Positions 5,006 through 5,007 of a stretch of 5,007 nucleotides of DNA are shown here, in pieces. This DNA is from Synechococcaceae cyanobacterium RL_1_2 (GTDB taxonomy: Bacteria > Cyanobacteriota > Cyanobacteriia > Cyanobacteriales > JAAUPO01): NCBI GenBank assembly GCA_012033095.1, contig JAAUPO010000240.1, positions 1-5,007 of the forward strand. Reading direction: 5' to 3'. The notes beneath the pieces were generated by a model. The model saw only the letters and a list, made by a program, of their open reading frames with translations, was not told the DNA's origin and made no database searches. The position numbers and the translations under genes are program-made. Each line of letters begins with the position of its first letter. Positions within the stretch are counted from its first letter, which is position 1.

Positions 5006-5007
5006 AT

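Overview
The window looks like chromosomal DNA from a unicellular, moderately AT-rich cyanobacterium (Chroococcales-like). Three things suggest this. There are four perfect HIP1 octamers (GCGATCGC at 281-288, 1159-1166, 2536-2543 and 2710-2717). One gene matches the cyanobacterial copper chaperone Atx1 in length and ligand positions. The long spacers carry short palindromic repeats of the kind common in cyanobacterial genomes. I cannot name the species.

Left third (1-1340), all genes on the minus strand: rsfS (ribosomal silencing factor, 957-1340) is followed 57 nt downstream by an uncharacterised 80-residue protein (657-899), probably co-transcribed. After a 305-nt spacer comes atx1 (157-351). 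That spacer holds a perfect dyad just upstream of atx1 and a second, Fur-box-like dyad further away. Positions 1-19 are the end of a short repeat cut by the window edge.

Middle (1341-3651): an 832-nt spacer without convincing genes contains a ~140-bp MITE-like element, a small hairpin and a copy of an 18-nt repeat also found at 18-35. A plus-strand DUF389 membrane protein follows (2173-3336), then a weak terminator-like hairpin and a 93-bp palindromic-ended element.

Right third (3652-5007): a minus-strand DUF192 lipoprotein (3652-4236) converges on the DUF389 gene. The remaining ~770 nt to the window edge hold no gene I can support. They contain nested inverted repeats, a degenerate ~138-bp element, a second full copy of the 93-94-bp element in the opposite orientation, and a 111-bp MITE with perfect 15-nt terminal repeats.

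The five genes do not form one pathway; they cover copper trafficking, translation silencing and two poorly characterised envelope or membrane proteins. I see no new multi-gene system. The most notable content is the density and apparent nesting of small non-coding mobile elements: four families, six copies or part-copies in 5 kb. One of them appears to have inserted at a TA inside another repeat.
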